Assembly: GCA_022316685.1 (NCBI GenBank)
Contig: JAKJHU010000108.1
Coordinates: forward strand, 806,001 to 870,000
Direction of reading: 5' to 3'
Source of the DNA: Progne subis subis
Lineage: Eukaryota > Chordata > Aves > Passeriformes > Hirundinidae
DNA: 64,000 nucleotides
Shown here: in pieces, positions 56,301-64,000 of the stretch
How the letters are laid out: every line of letters begins with the position of its first letter
Position numbering within the stretch: the stretch's first letter is position 1
The notes under the pieces: model-generated
Databases searched by the model: none
Told to the model about the DNA's origin: nothing
What the model saw: the letters and a program-made list of their open reading frames with translations, nothing else
Translations under genes and position numbers: made by a program

Positions 56301-57399
56301 TGTTTTTTTTTTTTTTTTTACCTGTGTCACACCATCAAACCTGGTGGATTTACCCTTAAATCGGTGCTGGGTAAGAAAAAAGATGCCCAGAAATAGCATG
56401 GCCACCTTATTCATGTATCTCAGGTACTGTGAACTCTGGCTGGCTGCATTTCCCAAGAATAATTGGTGTATACACACACCCTGGGAGATTTATATTCCCC
56501 TGCATCTTGGGCTATATACAATATGATTTAAACGGCACAGGCACTGGAGAAAGTGGACAGCAAAGCGTACAGTATTTGAAAATAAACATAAAGCAAAATG
56601 GTTTGACATCCTATTTCACTTAAAATGTAAATGGTGAACATTCAGGGCGTGATTTATAACCTTTTTAAAAGCACAAATTTTTTTGTTTGTTTGTTTTTTG
56701 GTGTTTTGTTTTTTTTTTCTTTTTGGCCCCCTCACTCAGATGCCACAAATCAGGAGAATTCTTTGCAGCATCAAGAAATCCCCCGTGGTGGGTTGGCTCC
56801 TTTCTGTTGCTGTCCTAAGGAATAGACATGGATCCCCCAGATCAGTTTTCCTGCCTCTCTTTTTGTTTTTCCCTCTGGTGTACTGACTTGAAATGTGTCT
56901 GTATTGTTAATTTTAGGCTGTAAGCTCTCAGAGGGAGAGGAGGGGGATGCAATGTGTGAGGTGCCTGTTGCTCAAGAGCCCATTTTTGCAGCCTCTTGCC
57001 CAGGGTTAACACTTTTTCTTGCCTTCCATCCTGGCTGTATCACTGCTCCCATCACAAGCGCAATGTAGGAATCCCTAAATTCCCTGATTCCTCTGCTGCC
57101 TGGAGTCACTGACCCAGGACAGCATCCAGCTATGCTCACAAGCTCTGGAAACGTCACTTTTTGGGTGTCCCTCCTAACCTGTCTCTGCTGTATTCCAAAA
57201 TAGCATCACTCTGTGCTGGTACCATCCCTGCACCACCTTCCCAACCCTCCCTTCTCCTCACCCACCACCAGCACAGAAGAGGTGCAGAGAGAACCCCCCC
57301 TGCACCAGCTCTGCTCCCAGCAAAGCAGAGGGGAGATACCTGAGAAGCTTTTTCAAGATTGAGCCACTTTTATTCCCAGAGCACAGAATATTCTGAGCT

Positions 57400-57900
57400 G
57401 GAAGCCCTTGAGAGGCTGCCTAGAACAGAGGCTAAGCAGAGTTAAAGAAATGGAGTAGGTATTTATTAAAAAGGCCTCCCAAAGATACACCTCGGGCAGT
57501 ACAAGAGCCTGGCCAGGGCTACACCCAAGATGGACCAGGGGTCACGAGTTTTCACACTTTTATAAGTTTTGATCCATTTCCATATTGGGGTTCAATGTCC
57601 AATGACACTTCAGGTCATGCAGTTCCATGAACTTACCGGTTATGAACTTCCAGTTTGCTCTCCTCAGTTCTCTGCTGTTTGCACTTGTTGGGCCCGAAGC
57701 TGCAGCGGTGTCCTTGGTTCTGGGGCTGGAAAAGGATTGTTGTGTGTGACTGAGCTGTGAGGAGAGCTGGCCAACACTCTGTGTGAAGTTCAGAGTTATG
57801 TACCAATGCAGTGCAGAATCTGGAAAACATGAAAGCTGAAACTGAAGGCATCAGAAGGGACCCACAAGCTCCAGCTCTTAAGGGAATGGTCCACATCAGC
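57400..57900 (-). mobile_element. Probable solo LTR of an avian endogenous retrovirus
   Basis: Read on the minus strand, a TATAAAAG box (57557-57564) is followed about 95 nt later by an AATAAA signal (57462-57467). GGCCTTTTTAATAAATACCT and a CTCTGTTCTAGGCAGCC-like end complete a typical R-U5 arrangement. No internal viral genes are seen. The edges are approximate. AGCTGG occurs at both edges (57398 and 57897) but does not give TG...CA ends, so I do not claim it as the target-site duplication. Confidence 0.6.
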
Positions 57901-57904
57901 TGGG

Positions 57905-58944
57905 CAAGAACTGACTGGAAATCAAGCTCCAACACACAAACCCAAAGCATCGACAGTGTCTTGTACCCCAGAGCCACCATCCACTGACCCGCACAAGGCA
58001 CAAATCCATGAAACCAGATCTCCAGGAAATCTTCCTGGAGGAGGAGGCCACCTCACCAAAGTGGTCCTTGTGCAGCTCCATGGCACCAGCACATTCTGGT
58101 CTCAAACCACAGCTACACCACAGGGACGGCCCAAAAACTCTTCCCAGCACCTCCATCCTTTTCCTGAGGTGCTGGGATGCAGGATGCTGCTCTGAGCATC
58201 TGTTCTGGGCGCAGGGCTGGACTCACAGAGGACTCTGCCCCACCTGAGCACACCCTGGTGCCTCCGCCCTCCTCCCGACCCTACAGCAGAGCCAGCCCCG
58301 AGTCTCCAACCACACCATCCAGCCCTTAAATCTTTAATAACCTTTCCTTCCTTGACTCCGAGCACACGAGCGTGAGCACATCTCCCCAGATCAAACCGAA
58401 TCCTTAATTTAAGCAGCTGTTAATAAGGGTTAAATCTTCAGGCTGCGGTGGCCCCTCCGCTCCCTCTTCCCTGCTCTCACAATCAATGGAGCGGGAAGCC
58501 TGAAGGGTGTCCATTTTGAAAAGCCATAATGAATCATTTTTTTTTTTTCCTCGGCAAATCTGGCAAACTTCAATCCTGGTTCCTGCAGCCTCCCTTTCAC
58601 ATGTCCAAGCCCTCTGTGACACATCAAATTTAATGAGACTGCACAGACCTCAAGAAAGGGCACTGTAGCACTGCTGGGATACTTTATTAAGGAGGATCAG
58701 ACAGAATGTGTTTGCTGTTTAAGAGCCTTTAAAGGCAAATTACACTTCTTTTTTGGGGGGATGAGAGCCTCCCATTTTTGTTCAGTCTCTGGCCCTCCTC
58801 AAACACATCCTGCAGGCCAATTCAAACACGGAGTTAAGGTTTCTGCAAACAGGGAAAGCAGCGAAATTGGCTGCGAGACCAGCAAGGCTCGACTGAAGGC
58901 TGTGGGGTAGGACACACACAAAGGAACGTGTTATTTCACAAAAT

Positions 58945-58975
<31 letters not shown>

Positions 58976-59095
58976 TGCCTCTGACAAGCTGTGTGAGGGA
59001 ACACCCCAGCCTGCTAGCAGGTGCTGCCCCTGTTAGGTCCAGGGCAAGGCCAAGTTAACCCTCTCTGGCTGGTGGAGAGGTGGGAAAAACTTTCT
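57905..59095. other. Intergenic, no gene recognised
   Basis: This is unique sequence with a T tract at 58538-58548 and the (ATC)10 repeat. No gene is supported. Confidence 0.6.
58946..58975 (+). repeat. (ATC)10 microsatellite
   Basis: Ten uninterrupted ATC units. Confidence 0.96.
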
Positions 59096-59101
59096 AGAAA
59101 G

Positions 59102-59165
59102 ATCGTAAAATCCTAGAATGGTTGGAGTTGGAAGGGACCTTAAAGCCCACCCAGTCTCAGCTCTC
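59102..59165 (-). mobile_element. Short CR1 3'-end remnant
   Basis: CCTAGAATGGTTGGAGTTGG followed by AAGGGACCTTAAAGCCCACC is the reverse complement of a CR1 3' terminus. About 60 bp remain. Confidence 0.75.
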
Positions 59166-59169
59166 AAGA

Positions 59170-60780
59170 TGGATGATGTGAGGTATGTGCTGAGCCACCC
59201 TTGGGGAAAAACTGGTGCAGCGCATGAAGAATGGGGAGAATTAAACCTTATTTTTATTTTAATGTCCATATAAATAAATAGAATCACCTGAACCAGGCAG
59301 AGTTCAGTCTGCACACTCCAGATTTTGGGGCAAGGGAGGCTCTTTGGTTTTGTTTGCTTTGCTTGCAGATGCTCTAAGAGGTACGAGATAAAATCCTGGA
59401 CGACTTCAGGAGCTTTTTTTGGCCACAACCAGCTCAGGTTATGTCCTTGCAGACTTTTTTCCCTCGGAAAACCCCATTCTGTGCGAGGACTTCAGTGCTG
59501 TAACTTTTGTTGGAGACTGCAGCACTCTCGTGGCTTAGCAACCTCCTGCTTAATTCAGAGCATCTCTTTTGAGATCATCGTGTTCAGCTCCTCTGTGTCC
59601 ACCTCTGGCCACGTCCAGCTCTAAAAAGAGCTGCAATTTATTTCAGCAAGTGCCCAGGCTGCTGGACAAGGCAGCAGAAAGCAAAAAAAGGTCTCTCTCA
59701 GCTTATGGATTCCAGCCTAATTGGGGTTTATAGGGAAATATGAAAACTGGACTGGCTTCCAGAGAGCTCTCAAGGGTGCCCAAAGAAGAAGGTCTGTGTC
59801 TCAGAAGATTTTTTGTGACTAGAGGAAAATTATAACATTTTTACCTTGTTGGAGTGAGGATCCAGCCTTCCAAAAGGTGCAGTGACGAATGAAATCATTT
59901 CCACATCACAAATGCTTTGGTTGCAGGATAAACCCAGAGACAGTTTCCTGTGTCAGGACGACTGGGGCAGAACCTGTGGAAGGTTTAATTTGACTTTTCT
60001 CCTCCATCTTTGGCTGTCTGAGGAGGTTTGGGGCTCGGCACAACCAACTCAGTGGCGATCTGGATCCAGGTCACATTTTCTCCAAGCCACCTGCATTTGG
60101 AGCCACAGGAAGAGTGTGGTTAATGGATCAGTTTAATGACATCAGTTCTGATCCATTTCTAATTAAGGGCTCTGCCAGGAATACAGTCAAGCAATTCTAA
60201 TGGCCCAGAGGAAAAATTGTGAAGTCAGGTAATGAAATTTGCTTATTAGACAAAATGGGAAGAAGGAGTGCAGGGGCACAGAAATCAATAGGGAAAGCAG
60301 GGCAGCAGCATTTCCCAAGCCCTGCACACGGAGAGAGCCCAGCTAATGAAGTTCAGCGCTCACCAGCGGAATAACAAAAGCCTGCCCTGCTCACAGCCCT
60401 GACGATGTTCACCTGGAAAAGGTCCAGTTTCTGTGAACTTCTAAACAGTTTGTTCCACACTCTGGCTTCCTCAGCTGGAGGATTTCATCCTGCTGGGTTT
60501 GTGTGTCTCCCAGGGCTTTTTAGAGACAGCTCCACATCTCCTTCTAGAGCCAGTTCCCTTCTAGCTGTGCCTGTGGTGGGATATTCCCAGGATTTATAGC
60601 CGGGAGGGTGACACGACTCTCCAGGATGGAGAAAAGCAGGGTCACACCTGTAGCCTGGAAACTTCTTGGATAAATGCCATAATGGCCCCCATTAGATCCC
60701 AATAAACGGTTATGACATAAGTATCCCTGGAAAATTATTCACCTTTTTATCCAAGGGACTCTTCAATCTGTTCCCACCTC
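59170..60780. other. Intergenic, no gene recognised
   Basis: This is unique sequence without repeats or credible ORFs. Confidence 0.6.
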
Positions 60781-60784
60781 ATCC

Positions 60785-60868
60785 TTTCCAGTGGAAGGTG
60801 TCCCTGGTTGGAATGAGAGGATCTTTTAGGTCCTTCCCAACACAAACCATTCTGGGATTTTGTGATTA
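60785..60868 (+). mobile_element. Short CR1 3'-end remnant
   Basis: CAGTGGAAGGTGTCCCTGGT, then TTTTAGGTCCTTCCCAACAC, then CCATTCTGGGATTTTGTGAT match a forward CR1 3' end, including a decayed terminal octamer. Confidence 0.75.
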
Positions 60869-60869
60869 G

Positions 60870-62105
60870 CACAGAGAAGATGCAGGTAAAAAGAAAGACG
60901 AAAACAAAACAAAACAAAAAACCTATTTATTCTGTGGTGCTCTACAGAGTGCTGGGGAGAGAAATATTTATAGGTGTGATAGATACAGCTCCAAACCTTT
61001 CACTTGCAGGCTGGTAGGAGAGTAACAAACCAGATTCTTCGGTGGCTTTTTGTTTGGTTGGGGGTTTTTAATACTTTTTTTTTTTTTTTTTTAAAAGGGG
61101 AAAAGTTAACTGAAGTTTATGAGCTCGAGCTGTGGAGCAGAGCCTTTTGTGTCTCGCTAGCCCACATAATTGCGCTCCCCCCTCCTCTCACCCGGTGGCA
61201 AAGGAATGTAGGTGGAATGTCTTTACACGGAGAGCGGCTCACGCAGGGACTGCACAATGAGGGGAAGAAACAGGAGCCAATCTAAGTAAAGGATCAGGCA
61301 AGGAAAATAATATTGGGCTGTCTGCTACCACGTCTAACCCCGTGAAATGCCTCCATGAATCCCCTGCTTCCTTCTGTCTTAAAATGTCCTCCTCCTTCCC
61401 AGAGGTTCAGGGGACAGATCTTGTTTCAGTCTCCTTTTTAACACTTTGCTTTTCCCCCTTCTCCTTTCATCCTGCTGCCGCAGATATATTTACTGGCAAC
61501 GGAAAAAATCAATAAAGGAGAAGGAAATGACTTGGCAGCCTTCCGAAGTGTTAAAATAATTCTCATCTAATCGGGCCCCATTGTTTCTAAACAATATTGC
61601 CAGCTCAGGAGCTCGGCCTCGATTTTCAGAAGCAACTGTTAATTTTTCGGGGGGTTGGATTTTGGTTTTTTCGGGGTGTCCTTAAAGGGACAAGTTTGGC
61701 ACAGCCACGTGGGAAACACAGGAGGCCTCTCCACCGCACTTCTAAATTTATCTGTCCCTCGAGGGATCCCACCCCACGAGTTTAACTTGGGGGCATATTT
61801 AAGTGAAACAGCCCTAAGAAAGGCTGGACATCCCATAAACTATCCCAGCTGCCTCTCAGCAGAGAAAACTGGGAATGATATTAGCGACCAACAGCCTGAA
61901 CCAGGTGCATTCCAATATGTCAATTCCTCCCGTGAGTTATTGCTACTTAAATACAGACTTTCTGTCCCAGCAGTGAAATATTCTGGCACGTGCTGTGCAA
62001 GAACATGGAGATCTGACCTTCACACTGAGCTGCTCCTTGTAAGCTGGAATCTCTCCTGGATTCCTGCTTTTCACGTATTTTGAGGTGTATTTTGGAAAAT
62101 CAGAA
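60870..62105. other. Intergenic, no gene recognised
   Basis: This is unique sequence with a T tract at 61075-61092. No gene is supported. Confidence 0.6.
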
Positions 62106-62110
62106 AAAGT

Positions 62111-62445
62111 GATCCCCTTTTTAGACCTGGATATTTCCTTTTTAGACCCAGAGATGCCTTTTTAGACCTAAAGATCCCTTTTTAGAACTAGAGATTCCTT
62201 TTTAGACCTAGAGATTCCTTTTTAGACCTAGAGATCCTGTTTTAGACCTAGAGATCCTGTTTTAGACCTAGAGATTCCTTTTTAGACCTAGAGATCCTGT
62301 TTTAGACCTAGTGATCCTGTTTTAGACCTAGAGATTCCTTTTTAGACCTAGAGATCCCTTTTTGGACCCAGAATTCTCTTTTCAGACCTAGCTGATCTCA
62401 TTTTAGACCTAGAATTCCCTTTTTTAAACCCAGAGATCCCTCTTT
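62111..62445 (+). repeat. 20-bp minisatellite, about 17 copies
   Basis: The unit is CCTTTTTAGACCTAGAGATC, with few substitutions, and the spacing is almost exactly 20 bp for the whole run. The outermost units are more diverged. Confidence 0.95.
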
Positions 62446-62449
62446 AAAC

Positions 62450-64000
62450 ACTTGCACATCAATCCCATCCCTCCAAGAGCGTTTCTATCCCAGAAGCATC
62501 AACGCCAACAATCAGGAATTTATCCTGATGGAAAAAAACCCTCCCAAAGTCCAGGTGTGTCCATGCCCAGAGCCCTCAGCACGCTCCAGCTGAGAGCAGC
62601 CGCTCTCCTCCACCATCCCAGCTTTCATTCCTGCTGGGAACGTGAGCAAACCGCGCAGGGAGGGAATTCTCTGCTGCTCCCCAAGAGCCAAACGTGCACA
62701 AACACCCAGAAACGTGCATCCTCTGTGCCTTGGAGGTCCTGGGGAAGAGGCTTTTCTCCGTCCCAGCCTGAGAGGAATGAATTTTTTTGGGGTGGGAAAC
62801 ATCTGCCCTTCGGTGGGGTTTGCACATGGCGCTCATAATGGGGCCCATTGTGCGCGCCACGAGCACAAACTGGGGAAATCAATAAAGCAGGAAAGCCTCC
62901 GCTGCTGGATCGAATGCCAGCCATATCTAATGCCTCCAGGATGCCTTCGGAGCCCACCAGGTCCTGCCTGTTTGATGCCTTCGCTTCCCAGCTATCCCAA
63001 AAGGAAAAACCCAAGATATTAACTTTCCTTCACGGAAATGGCTGCTGAGAACGTAGAGCCGGGGAAAAGCTTCAGCTTGACTGACCTCAGCGTATCCATG
63101 GGATGTGTGGGATAAAGGAGAGTCCAGCACAGCGCTGTGGGAACGCCAGAGGGGTGGGATCCCACACTGCCACCCCAAAGGCGCCGCCAGCACCCCGTAA
63201 GGGGATGATGTTGCTGTGCTGCAACACAGCAACCCTCAGATGGGGGCAAAATCCATCCAAATTCTCCACTGTGGAAACCACCTCCATCATCCTACAGCAT
63301 GGAAAAAACAGGGATATTCCCAGCTAACTGAAAAGCAGGGAAGGGATTTAAAGGAACTTGGGAATCCCGTCCTTGTGCCACCAGTGCTGGGCACGGCCAC
63401 CGAGTGCCCAGGTCAGCCTTCTTCCCATGCAGGCTGGCACCAGGGGAAGGAGCTGCATTTCAAACCAGCACCAGCCTTTGCCAGAGGGGCTCAGAGCAGA
63501 ATAATGATGATGGGATTAAGGGGGGGGGAAAAAAAAAAAAAAAAAAAATCATAAAAAATGAAATTAAAAATCACACCTCGCTTCACAGTGGAAATTGGAC
63601 TCGGTTTGGAGCAAACCTGTTTAAATGCAACCCATTGTGAAGAGAAATTCTCCCTGGAGTCTGAGCTTCCAGCACGGCATTACTGCAGCTCCCCTCGCTC
63701 CTGAAATCCCCTGGAAAACTGCGGGGAAAGCAGCGTCCTGACAGGTCTGGCTGTGGAATGTGAATTTTTTGGGACAAGTCTCTGCAAGAGCTGCGGAGCT
63801 ACAGAGACAAAACCGCGGGCAGAGGGTGGCACAGGCAATCCCCTCCCAGCTCCTCCTCCTGATAAGGCAGGATCAGCAGTCTGGAGATACATTTTGGTTT
63901 CCCTTCTCCCCAAAAGCACATGTGCAGGTTCTGAGTAGCAGACAAAGGGAAACGAGTGCTGCTTTTTAAATTTTTTGTGGTGTTTCCCTCCTTTCTCCTC
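62450..64000. other. Intergenic, no gene recognised
   Basis: This is unique sequence with a G9/A-rich run at about 63521-63548. No gene is supported to the window end. Confidence 0.6.

Noticed and set aside
15950..64000. miR-100/let-7a-2/miR-125b-1 cluster, which follows the SORL1 region in vertebrates
   Set aside because: I looked for the mature sequences on both strands by eye and found none; the cluster probably lies further downstream.

Overview
The window is genomic DNA from a vertebrate, very probably a bird. The evidence is a recognisable SORL1 gene with short introns, many truncated CR1 LINE 3' ends, solo-LTR-like elements and long homopolymer tracts. I cannot name the species. There is no operon, CRISPR array, rRNA or tRNA.

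Left part (850-~15,945, + strand): the 3' portion of SORL1 (SORLA/LR11). Fifteen exons join in phase with consensus GT-AG junctions and encode the last 664 residues. These are all six fibronectin type III repeats, the transmembrane helix, and the cytoplasmic tail with FANSHY, an acidic cluster and the C-terminal DDVPMVIA. If the gene has 48 exons as in human, these are exons 34-48; the numbering is inferred by counting back. The introns hold a solo-LTR-like element, CR1 fragments and a four-copy ~225 bp tandem array. A ~4.1 kb 3' UTR ends at an AATAAA signal at 15,923. The UTR contains two Pumilio-type sites and a 16-nt perfect inverted repeat with arms ~0.9 kb apart.

Right part (~15,950-64,000): I find no convincing protein-coding gene. 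In mammals SORL1 is also followed by a long gene-poor interval before the BLID/MIR100HG region, so this is expected. The stretch holds CR1 fragments, one CR1 ORF2 remnant, LTR-like sequences, an ancient SINE/LINE tail, microsatellites, several minisatellites and two CTCF-like motifs.

The most unusual locus is 27.6-29.8 kb. In order it holds degenerate proto-repeats, a ~1.2 kb minisatellite of about 37 copies of a 31-32 bp unit, a CpG-rich island with two CCAAT boxes and GC boxes that looks like an orphan promoter, and an AT-rich zone of repeated TATTCAATA/TATTGAATA motifs ending in (AT)16. Each minisatellite unit carries the palindrome TTCCCGGGAA, and the array is open in all three minus-strand frames. 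About 1.1 kb further right a TATAAAAG box abuts a 78-nt pure purine run. These are candidates for an unannotated lncRNA promoter or regulatory boundary; none can be proven from sequence alone.
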